Below, one piece after another: positions 6,594 to 13,426 of a stretch of 64,000 nt of DNA; positions within the stretch are counted from its first letter, which is position 1, and every line of letters begins with the position of its first letter. The position numbers were made by a program, and so were the translations under genes. Source of the DNA: Ideonella livida (GTDB taxonomy: Bacteria > Pseudomonadota > Gammaproteobacteria > Burkholderiales > Burkholderiaceae_C); assembly GCF_010499455.1 (NCBI RefSeq), contig NZ_JAAGOH010000002.1, positions 267,337 through 331,336 of the forward strand, given 5' to 3'. The notes beneath the pieces were generated by a model. It was not told the DNA's origin, did no database searches, and saw only the letters and a program-made list of their open reading frames with translations.

Positions 6594-9062
6594 ATGATCA
6601 CCCTGCCCGTCCACGGCATGACCTGCGCCAGCTGTGCTGGCCGGGTGGAGCGTGCCCTGAAGAAATTGCCCGGCGTGACGCAGGCCAGCGTCAACCTGGC
6701 CACCGAAACCGCGGCGGTCGAGGCCCCCGGCGTCGCCATGGCCGAGCTGACCGCCAGCGCCAGCGCCGCCATCGAGAAGGCCGGCTACGAAGTGCCCCGC
6801 AGCGAAACCGCCCTGGCCGTGGAGGGCATGACCTGCGCCAGCTGCTCCGGCCGGGTGGAGCGCGCCCTGGCCAAGGTGCCCGGCGTGCTGCAGGCCCGGG
6901 TGAACCTGGCCACCCAAGAAGCCCTGGTGGACCACCTGGCCCTGCCGGATCTGCCCGAGACCCTGATCGCCGCGGTGCAAAAGGCCGGCTACGAGGCCCA
7001 CCCGCGCGATGACGCAGGGCCCACCGGCCCCAGCCCCACCGCGCCAACACACCGTCGCACCGGCCTTGCCGCCGTACCTGAAGGGTGGCAGGTGCTGCTG
7101 GCCGCCTTGCTCAGTGCCCCGCTGGTGCTGCCCATGCTGGGTGACTTGTTGGGCCGGCACTGGATGCTGGCGCCGCTGTGGCAGGCGGTGCTGGCCACGC
7201 CGGTGCTGCTCATCTTTGGCGGGCGCTTTTTTGTGGCCGGGGCCAAGGCCCTGCGCGCCGGCACCGCCAACATGGACGTGCTGGTGGCCCTGGGCACCGG
7301 CGCCGCCTGGGGCCTGTCGCTGGCGCTGTGGTGGCGTGACGACACCGGCATGCCGCACCTCTACTTCGAGAGCGCCGCCGTCGTCATCACCCTGGTGCGC
7401 TTTGGCAAGTGGATGGAAGCCCGCGCCAAGCGCCAGACCCTGGCCGCGCTGGACGCGCTGCAGGCCCTGCGCCCGGCCACCGCCACCGTGCTGCGCAAGG
7501 GTCAGCCCGTCCACCTGCCCATCGCCCAGGTGAAAAAGGGCGACCTGGTGCAGGTGAAACCCGGCGAGCGCCTGCCGGTGGACGGCCGCGTGCTGGAGGG
7601 CCGCAGCCATGTGGACGAATCCCTGATCACCGGCGAGAGCCTGCCGGTGGCCAAAGGCCCGGGCGACGCCGTGACCGGCGGTGCCGTCAACGGCGAGGGC
7701 CTGCTCACCGTGCAGGCCACCGCCCTGGGCGCGGAGAGCCAGATCGCCCGCATCGTGCGCCTGGTGGCCAATGCCCAGGCCGCCAAGGCGCCCATCCAGC
7801 AGCAGGTGGACCGCGTCTCGGCGGTCTTTGTGCCGGTGGTCATGGCGCTGGCGGCGCTCACCTTCATCGGCTGGTGGTGGAGCGGCGCCGGGCTGCCCAC
7901 GGCCACGATCCATGCGGTGAGCGTGCTGGTCATCGCCTGCCCCTGCGCCCTGGGCCTGGCCACACCCGCCACCCTGATGGTGGCCAGCGGCCTGGCCGCC
8001 CGTCGCGGCCTGCTGGTGCGCGACGCCAGCGCCCTGGAGCACCTGCGCGATGTGGCGGTGGTGGCCTTTGACAAAACCGGCACCCTCACCGCCGGCCAGC
8101 CCCGCCTGCTGGCCACCCTGACGCCGGCCGCCGGCCCGTCGGAAGGTGAAGCCCTCACCCTGGCCGCCGCCCTGCAAGCCGGCAGCGAGCACCCGCTGGC
8201 CAAGGCCGTGCTGGCCGCACAGGCCGGCGCGGCCAGTCCGTCAGCCCCCCCCGCCCCGCTGCCGCCCACCACCGGCCTGCGCGCTGTGGCCGGGCGCGGC
8301 GTCACCGGGCAGATCGCCCATGCGGCGGTGCCCCGCACCCTGGCCCTGGGCAGCGGCCCCTGGATGGCCGAGCTGGCAGTGGACCGCAGCGCCCTGCAGG
8401 CCGCCGCCGACGCCCAGGCCGCCCTGGGTCGCACCGTCTCGTGGCTGGCCGATGTCAGCCCTGGCCAGCCCCCGGCCCTGCTGGCCAGCTTCGCCTTTGG
8501 CGACCCAGCCCGGGCTGAATCGGCCACCACCGTGGCCGCGCTGCAGGCCCAGGGCCTGCGCTGCGTGCTCATCAGCGGCGACAACCCCGGCGCCGCCCAC
8601 CACCTGGCCCAGGCCGTGGGCATCACCGAAGTGCACGCCGAAGTGCGCCCCGAAGGCAAATCCGCCCTGGTGGCCGAGCTGAAGGAAAGCCTGCCCCCCG
8701 GCCAGCGCGTGGCCATGGTGGGCGACGGCATCAACGACGCCCCCGCCCTGGCCGCTGCCGACGTGGGCCTGGCCATGGCGCACGTTGACGGTGGCACCGA
8801 CGTGGCCATGCACACCGCCGGCCTCACCCTGCTGCGCGGCAATCCCTGGGGCGTGGTGGAAGCCATCGCCCTGGCCCGCGCCACCGGCCGCAAGATCCGC
8901 CAGAACCTGTTCTGGGCCTTCGCCTACAACGTCGTCGGCATCCCGCTGGCCATGCTGGGTCTGCTCAGCCCCATGGTGGCCGGCGGTGCCATGGCCCTGT
9001 CCAGCGTGTGCGTGGTGAGCAATGCGCTGTGGTTGGGGCGGTGGAAGGCGCCGGCGCCATGA
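6594..9062 (+). CDS. copA: Cu+-exporting P1B-type ATPase
   Basis: An 822-residue copper efflux pump of the inner membrane. Two N-terminal HMA domains carry GMTCASC (near residues 8-14 and 78-84). Eight membrane segments follow, with the transport motif CPC at about 449-451. The phosphorylation site is Asp493 in DKTGTLT, the actuator motif is TGES, the nucleotide domain contains the P1B His-Pro (SEHPLAKA), and the hinge is GDGINDAPALAAADVG near 710. Start ATG 6594 begins directly with the first HMA domain. The stop overlaps the arfB start (ATGA). Length and motifs fit CopA fully. Copper-responsive control by CueR is usual in the family, but no cueR is in the window. Confidence 0.96.
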   Translation: MITLPVHGMTCASCAGRVERALKKLPGVTQASVNLATETAAVEAPGVAMAELTASASAAIEKAGYEVPRSETALAVEGMTCASCSGRVERALAKVPGVLQARVNLATQEALVDHLALPDLPETLIAAVQKAGYEAHPRDDAGPTGPSPTAPTHRRTGLAAVPEGWQVLLAALLSAPLVLPMLGDLLGRHWMLAPLWQAVLATPVLLIFGGRFFVAGAKALRAGTANMDVLVALGTGAAWGLSLALWWRDDTGMPHLYFESAAVVITLVRFGKWMEARAKRQTLAALDALQALRPATATVLRKGQPVHLPIAQVKKGDLVQVKPGERLPVDGRVLEGRSHVDESLITGESLPVAKGPGDAVTGGAVNGEGLLTVQATALGAESQIARIVRLVANAQAAKAPIQQQVDRVSAVFVPVVMALAALTFIGWWWSGAGLPTATIHAVSVLVIACPCALGLATPATLMVASGLAARRGLLVRDASALEHLRDVAVVAFDKTGTLTAGQPRLLATLTPAAGPSEGEALTLAAALQAGSEHPLAKAVLAAQAGAASPSAPPAPLPPTTGLRAVAGRGVTGQIAHAAVPRTLALGSGPWMAELAVDRSALQAAADAQAALGRTVSWLADVSPGQPPALLASFAFGDPARAESATTVAALQAQGLRCVLISGDNPGAAHHLAQAVGITEVHAEVRPEGKSALVAELKESLPPGQRVAMVGDGINDAPALAAADVGLAMAHVDGGTDVAMHTAGLTLLRGNPWGVVEAIALARATGRKIRQNLFWAFAYNVVGIPLAMLGLLSPMVAGGAMALSSVCVVSNALWLGRWKAPAP

Positions 9063-9463
9063 GCCCCGCCCCCACGGTCAACCCCGACGAGGTGGACTTT
9101 GTGGCCATCCGCGCCCAGGGGCCCGGCGGGCAGCATGTCAACAAGGTGTCCTGCGCGGTGCACCTGCGCTTTGATGTGGCCGCCTCGTCGCTGCCCGAGG
9201 CGGTCAAGGCGCGGCTGCTGCAGACCGGCGACCAGCGCATCAGCAGCGAGGGTGTGGTGGTGATCAAGGCCCAGGAATCGCGCAGCCTGGCGCAGAACAA
9301 GGCCGACGCCCTGGCCCGCCTGCAAGCCCTGGTGGACGCTGCTGCGCGCGTGCCACGCACCCGGCGTGCCACCCGACCCACCTACGGCTCACAACAGCGG
9401 CGGCTCTCGGCCAAGGCACAGCGCGCTGGTGTCAAGGCCGGGCGGGGCAAGGTGGTGGACTGA
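9059..9463 (+). CDS. arfB: Alternative ribosome-rescue factor ArfB (peptidyl-tRNA hydrolase)
   Basis: A 134-residue homologue of ArfB/YaeJ, which releases nascent chains from ribosomes stalled without a stop codon. The catalytic GGQ is at residues 23-25 (RAQGPGGQHVNKV). The basic C-terminal tail that enters the empty mRNA channel is present (RRLSAKAQRAGVKAGRGK). The start codon overlaps the copA stop as ATGA, so it is translationally coupled to copper efflux. It lacks the mRNA-reading domains of RF1/RF2, which confirms ArfB rather than a fragment of a release factor. Confidence 0.93.
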   Translation: MSPAPTVNPDEVDFVAIRAQGPGGQHVNKVSCAVHLRFDVAASSLPEAVKARLLQTGDQRISSEGVVVIKAQESRSLAQNKADALARLQALVDAAARVPRTRRATRPTYGSQQRRLSAKAQRAGVKAGRGKVVD

Positions 9464-9488
9464 CCGCCCCCGCACGCTGCCTGGCTCT

Positions 9489-9908
9489 TCACAGCCCCTG
9501 CGCGCGGGCCCGCCGGGCCGCCTGGGTGCGGCCGCCGTAACCCCAGGCGGCCGGGTGCAGGTCCTGCACCTGCAGGTAGCTCACCTCATGCAGGCCGGGC
9601 AGGTGGTGGCCCAGGCTGGCCTGCACCGCGGCCAGCCAGGCGGCCTTCTCGGCGTCGGTGTTGGTGTCGTCGGTCACACGGATCTCCACCGCCGCACTGG
9701 GCTGACCCAGCTCAGGGAGGGGTCGACCGGCGATGAACCACTGCTGCGCCGGCACCAGCTGCACCACGATGGCAGTGAGGTCGGCGCGCTTGTGCAGGTG
9801 GTCCACGGTGTGGGCCAGCAGGTCGCTGGCCACCGATTGGCACAGGCGCTGGGCCGCGGGTCCTTCCAGGGCGGGAACGGGACTGAGCAGCACGTTGAGC
9901 AAGGGCAT
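9489..9908 (-). CDS. Tautomerase-superfamily protein (4-oxalocrotonate tautomerase-like)
   Basis: A 139-residue protein starting MPLLNVLLSP; after Met removal Pro1 would be the general base of the tautomerase superfamily. It is about twice the length of 4-OT monomers and internally looks like two beta-alpha-beta units, the second beginning SAAVEIRVTDDTN, which fits a fused-dimer subgroup. A GGAGAA ribosome site lies 7 bases before ATG 9908. The substrate is unknown. It lies downstream of the small gene at 9971-10246 and opposite a LysR gene, a common arrangement for regulator and target. Confidence 0.75.
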   Translation of the reverse strand: MPLLNVLLSPVPALEGPAAQRLCQSVASDLLAHTVDHLHKRADLTAIVVQLVPAQQWFIAGRPLPELGQPSAAVEIRVTDDTNTDAEKAAWLAAVQASLGHHLPGLHEVSYLQVQDLHPAAWGYGGRTQAARRARAQGL

Positions 9909-9970
9909 GACGGTTTCTCCAAATCCGCAAGGCCACGAGGCAGGGGCAAGGAAAGCGGGGGCGCGGGCTC

Positions 9971-10246
9971 TCAAGGCGCCCGACGGCGCAGGGCGGCGGC
10001 CAGACGACGGGCGCTGCGGCCCATGCGGCACAGGCCACGGTCCAGCAGCGCATCGGCGCCGCGCCAGAAGTCGTCCACCGCGGCCTGCCGCAGGGTCTGC
10101 GCCCGCTGGCGGGCGGCTTCCTGCACGGCGGGACTGAGGGGCACAGGCGCCATGGGGCCCGCAGGCGGCCGTTGAGGGGCCGGTGCGGTCGCGGTGCGGC
10201 GCGGTGGGGTCTGCAGCAGGCGCAAGGCAGGCGGGTGGGCGGACAT
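9971..10246 (-). CDS. Small hypothetical protein with basic C-terminus
   Basis: A 91-residue protein I do not recognise. The first 40 residues are rich in Pro, Ala and Thr and probably disordered. The second half is helical and basic, with DDFWRGADALLDRGL and the ending RSARRLAAALRRR. There is no signal peptide or membrane segment. ATG 10246 is chosen because CGGAG lies a few bases upstream. It precedes the tautomerase gene by 62 bp on the same strand and is divergent from the LysR gene, so it may be part of the LysR target operon. Codon bias matches the neighbouring genes. Confidence 0.55.
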   Translation of the reverse strand: MSAHPPALRLLQTPPRRTATAPAPQRPPAGPMAPVPLSPAVQEAARQRAQTLRQAAVDDFWRGADALLDRGLCRMGRSARRLAAALRRRAP

Positions 10247-10355
10247 GGTGGTCTCCGGCAGGTGGCGCCGCCGCAAGGGCTTGGGCGCCGGGGGGGTATC
10301 GATGGTTTTGATTTTTATGTGTTGTCCAACGGTCGGAAACTGGCCTGTAAGGCAA

Positions 10356-10382
10356 TTGGTTTTGCAGTTTCAGCAAAACCAA
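10356..10382. promoter_or_regulatory. Perfect palindrome, candidate LysR operator
   Basis: TTGGTTTTGC and its exact reverse complement GCAAAACCAA flank a 7-base spacer. The centre fits the LysR box T-N11-A (TGC-N7-GCA). It ends 14 bp before the LysR start codon in the divergent intergenic region, in an AT-rich patch, so it is well placed for autoregulation and control of the divergent small gene and tautomerase. Confidence 0.6.
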
Positions 10383-10396
10383 GGCAGCATGGCGGC

Positions 10397-11332
10397 ATGG
10401 AACCGACCGCCTTGAGACTGGATGACGTGGCCCTGTTCGTGCGGGTGGCTGAGCTGGGCAGCCTGTCGGCTGCTGCCCGCGAGCGCCAGTTGGCGGTCAG
10501 CCAGGTCACCCGGGCCCTGGCCCGGCTGGAGGGCTGTTGCGGCCTGCGCCTGATGCACCGCAGCACCCACGGCCTGAGCCTGACCGACGAGGGCGACACC
10601 TTCCTGACCCATGCCCGGCAGCTGCTGGACACCCAGGCCCAGCTGCAGGCCGAGCTGACCGGCAAGCTGGGCGGGCCGCGGGGCTGGGTCCGGGTGAGCG
10701 TGAGCCCGGTGCTGGCCGAGGCCGTGATCGCCCCCAGCCTGGCGGCGCTGCACGCCGCCCACCCGGGCCTGCAACTGGACATCTGCGCGGATGACCGCAT
10801 CATCGACATGGCGCGCGACGGCATCGACGTGGCCCTGCGCACCGGCAGCCCGGCCAGCGAGGCCCTGGTGGCCCGCCAGATCGGCACCCTGGGCCGCGGC
10901 CTGTACGCCTCACCGGCCTACCTGGCCCGCCATGGCACGCCCGCCAGTGTGGCCGCCCTGCAAGACCCGGCGCACCGCCTGATCGGCAACACCGCCAGCC
11001 CGGTGCTCAACCGCTGGCCGCTGCTCGACAGCGGGCACCCCTGCGAGGTGCTGATCCGCCCCCACACCCGGGCGGACAACACCGCCGTGGTGGTGGCACT
11101 GGCCCGCCACGGCGCCGGCATTGCGCGCATCACCCACTTGGCGGCCCGACCCTGGGTGGTGGCCGGCGAGCTGGTGCCAGTGCTGCATGCGCAAGTGCCC
11201 GCCGAGGGGGTGCCGATGTACGCGGTCATGCTCAAGGAGCGCCACCGCCTGCCCAAGGTGCGCGCCTGCATCGAGCACTGGGCGGCCTGGCTGCAGGCGG
11301 CCGGCGCCGGGCCGGCCGGTGGTGTCCCCTGA
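10397..11332 (+). CDS. LysR-family transcriptional regulator
   Basis: A 311-residue LysR-type regulator. The N-terminal winged helix (about 8-68) reads FVRVAELGSLSAAARERQLA and VSQVTRALARLE, with HRSTHGLSLTDEG after it. The effector-binding domain follows from about residue 95. It resembles the CrgA-like branch, which often acts as a repressor or activator of a divergent gene. ATG 10397 follows a perfect palindrome. Its likely targets are the divergent small gene and tautomerase (inference). The effector is unknown. Confidence 0.92.
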   Translation: MEPTALRLDDVALFVRVAELGSLSAAARERQLAVSQVTRALARLEGCCGLRLMHRSTHGLSLTDEGDTFLTHARQLLDTQAQLQAELTGKLGGPRGWVRVSVSPVLAEAVIAPSLAALHAAHPGLQLDICADDRIIDMARDGIDVALRTGSPASEALVARQIGTLGRGLYASPAYLARHGTPASVAALQDPAHRLIGNTASPVLNRWPLLDSGHPCEVLIRPHTRADNTAVVVALARHGAGIARITHLAARPWVVAGELVPVLHAQVPAEGVPMYAVMLKERHRLPKVRACIEHWAAWLQAAGAGPAGGVP

Positions 11333-11381
11333 TCTGGCGTCCTGGAAACGACGCCTCCATCCTCTTGGACCCCATACATTA

Positions 11382-11459
11382 GGGTGATGCAAGCGCCGGG
11401 GGATCGGCCCACTTGCATGGCGACTGTTCATGGGGCCCCTTGCCGGGGCCCCCTTTTTT
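11382..11459 (+). promoter_or_regulatory. Structured leader with terminator, candidate cation riboswitch
   Basis: Upstream of the antiporter the + strand can fold as stem ATGCAAG (11387-11393) with CTTGCAT (11412-11418), enclosing GCCG (11395-11398) with CGGC (11405-11408) and a GGGGAT loop. GGCGACTG follows, then an intrinsic terminator at 11432-11459. A -10-like TACATT at 11375-11380 would place the transcript start at the first stem. GGCCC at 11406-11410 could pair with the terminator arm as an antiterminator. A compact aptamer, a terminator and then an ion-antiporter gene is the layout of a transcription-terminating riboswitch. The nhaA-I (Li+) class is my first guess, from memory only. 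Confidence 0.5.
11432..11459 (+). terminator. Intrinsic terminator in the antiporter leader
   Basis: GGGGCCCC (11432-11439), a short loop, GGGGCCCC (11445-11452), then a run of six T. It lies about 100 bp after the LysR stop and about 90 bp before the antiporter start. It may end the LysR transcript, attenuate the antiporter transcript, or both. Confidence 0.75.
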
Positions 11460-11549
11460 GCTGCTGCCCTCGGAATGCAGCGCGTGACGGAACCTTGCGG
11501 CGCGGGTGCACTCCGCTCTAGGTCGACCCATCTGACCGGCCCCCTCACC

Positions 11550-12809
11550 ATGTCCCCACCCAGCACCTTGCACCTGATCGCCACGGTCCTCTTCGCCCTG
11601 GCCTTGGTCCACACTTTCTCCACCAAGTTCTTCGAGCGCCTGGCCCACCGGCATCCACGTCACGCCGGCCTGTGGCACCTGCTGGGCGAGGTGGAAGTGG
11701 TGTTTGGCTTCTGGGCCATGGTGCTGGTGGTGGTGATGTTCGCCCTGCAGGGCAAGGCCGAGGCCACGGCCTACCTGGATGGCCGCAACTACACCGAGCC
11801 CCTGTTCGTCTTTGCCATCATGGTCGTGGCCGGCACGCGGCCCATCCTGCAGCTGGCCGCCACCAGCGTCATCCGCCTGGCGCAGTGGCTGCCGATGGCC
11901 GCGGCGCCGGCCCAGGTCTTTCTGCTGCTGGCCCTGGTGCCGCTGCTGGGCTCCTTCATCACCGAGCCGGCGGCCATGACACTGGCCGCCCTCATGCTGC
12001 GTGACTTGGTCTTCAGTCAGGCCGTCAGCACCCGGCTGAAATACGTGGTGCTGGGCACCCTGTTCGTCAACGTGTCCATCGGCGGCACGCTCACGCCGTT
12101 CGCCGCACCGCCGGTGCTCATGGTGGCCGGCGTCTGGGGCTGGGACCTTGCCTTCATGGTGGCCCACTTCGGCTGGAAATCGGCGGTGGCCGTGGTGGTC
12201 AACGCCCTGGCGGTGGTCTGGCTGTTCCGGCACGACCTGCGGGGCGTGCAGGCGGCGCGCCCAGGCACTGAAGCCCCGGTGCCCGCCAGCGTGGTGGGGG
12301 TGCACCTGCTGTTCCTGGCCGGGGTGGTGACCTTTGCGCACCATCCGCCGGTGTTTCTGGGCCTGTTCCTGTTCTTCCTGGGCTTCACCGCCGCCTACCA
12401 GCGCCACCAGAGTCCCCTGATCCTGCGCGAAGCGCTGCTGGTGGCCTTCTTCCTGGCCGGCCTGGTGGTGCTGGGAGGCCTGCAGGCCTGGTGGCTCTCC
12501 CCGCTGTTGCTGGGCATGGACAGCACCACCGTGTTCTTCGGCGCCACCGCGCTGACGGCCATCACCGACAACGCCGCCCTGACCTACCTGGGTTCGCTGG
12601 TGCCCGGTCTGCCGGAAGACTTCAAGATCGCGCTGGTGGCCGGGGCCGTGACGGGCGGCGGGCTGACCGTGATCGCCAACGCCCCCAACCCGGCGGGCGC
12701 GGCCATCCTGCGGGGCAGCTTTGAAGACCAGACCATCCATCCCGGTGGGCTGCTCCTGGCGGCCTTGCCCCCCACCGCCGTGGCGGTGCTGGCCTTCCAG
12801 CTGCTTTGA
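11550..12809 (+). CDS. Putative Na+/H+ antiporter (Na_H_antiport_3-type)
   Basis: A 419-residue multi-pass membrane protein with roughly 11-12 hydrophobic segments. Recognisable stretches of the putative Na+/H+ antiporter family are HTFSTKFFERLA, LLGEVEVVFGFWA, GSFITEPAAMTLAALML, NVSIGGTLTPFAAPPVLMV, and near the end TALTAITDNAALTYLGSLV followed by GGGLTVIANAPNPAG. The conserved acidic and polar residues inside membrane segments (TEP, TDNAAL) are those expected for cation exchange. ATG 11550 follows the structured leader. It probably extrudes Na+ or another monovalent cation in exchange for protons; the ion has not been determined for most members. Confidence 0.85.
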   Translation: MSPPSTLHLIATVLFALALVHTFSTKFFERLAHRHPRHAGLWHLLGEVEVVFGFWAMVLVVVMFALQGKAEATAYLDGRNYTEPLFVFAIMVVAGTRPILQLAATSVIRLAQWLPMAAAPAQVFLLLALVPLLGSFITEPAAMTLAALMLRDLVFSQAVSTRLKYVVLGTLFVNVSIGGTLTPFAAPPVLMVAGVWGWDLAFMVAHFGWKSAVAVVVNALAVVWLFRHDLRGVQAARPGTEAPVPASVVGVHLLFLAGVVTFAHHPPVFLGLFLFFLGFTAAYQRHQSPLILREALLVAFFLAGLVVLGGLQAWWLSPLLLGMDSTTVFFGATALTAITDNAALTYLGSLVPGLPEDFKIALVAGAVTGGGLTVIANAPNPAGAAILRGSFEDQTIHPGGLLLAALPPTAVAVLAFQLL

Positions 12810-12882
12810 GCCGGGGGCTCGGCCTGGCCCCAAGCCCCTGGGCCACGGGCCCGCACCGCCTGGCCACCCGTAACATGCCTGC

Positions 12883-13368
12883 ATGCCCCCCACTTCCGCC
12901 CAGCCCGCGCCCCAGCAGGCCAGCCGCGTGCTGCGCCAGTTCCGCCAAGTGTTCAACACTGTGCGGGCCCATTTTCAACAGGTGGAGAAGCATGCCGGCG
13001 TGAGCGGCGCACAGCTTTGGGCGCTGAGCCTGGTGGCGGCGGAGCCCGGCCTGGGCGTCGGCGCCTTGGCCCAGGCCATGGACGTCCACCCCTCCACCGC
13101 CAGCAACCTGGTGCGCGCGCTGCAAGGGGCCGCGCTGCTGGAAGCACGCCGCGAGGGCCCCGACCGCCGCGCCGTGCAACTGCACCTCACGCCCCAAGGT
13201 CAGGACGTGCTGGCACGGGCGCCTGCGCCGTTCAGTGGCGTGCTGCCGCAGGCGCTGGCGGCACTGGATGCAGACTGTCTGGGCCGGCTGGAGCGGGACC
13301 TGGCGCAGTTGCTGCGCCATCTTGAGGCCGATGCACGGGCCGCCCGGACCCCCTTGGCCGACCTGTGA
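12883..13368 (+). CDS. MarR-family transcriptional regulator
   Basis: A 161-residue MarR-type regulator with the winged helix in the middle: WALSLVAAEPGLGVGALAQA, VHPSTASNLVRALQ as recognition helix, and wing RREGPDRRAVQLHLT. Flanking helices form the dimer interface. It lies 73 bp after the antiporter gene and 58 bp before the ClC gene on the same strand. A perfect palindrome at 13397-13416 overlaps the ClC -10 element, so this protein probably represses the ClC gene (inference). The effector is unknown. Confidence 0.9.
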   Translation: MPPTSAQPAPQQASRVLRQFRQVFNTVRAHFQQVEKHAGVSGAQLWALSLVAAEPGLGVGALAQAMDVHPSTASNLVRALQGAALLEARREGPDRRAVQLHLTPQGQDVLARAPAPFSGVLPQALAALDADCLGRLERDLAQLLRHLEADARAARTPLADL

Positions 13369-13396
13369 GGCCGCCCCAGGCACTGCGCCCGGGAAT

Positions 13397-13417
13397 TTAT
13401 ATTTAGACAAATATAAT
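13397..13417 (+). promoter_or_regulatory. MarR-type palindrome overlapping a TATAAT promoter element
   Basis: TTATATTT-AGAC-AAATATAA is a perfect 8-bp inverted repeat. Its right arm overlaps a consensus -10 TATAAT (13412-13417), only 9 bases before the ClC start codon, so the transcript would be almost leaderless. The AT-rich block stands out in 70% GC DNA. A MarR dimer here would block RNA polymerase. Confidence 0.65.
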
Positions 13418-13426
13418 CTGGCACCT

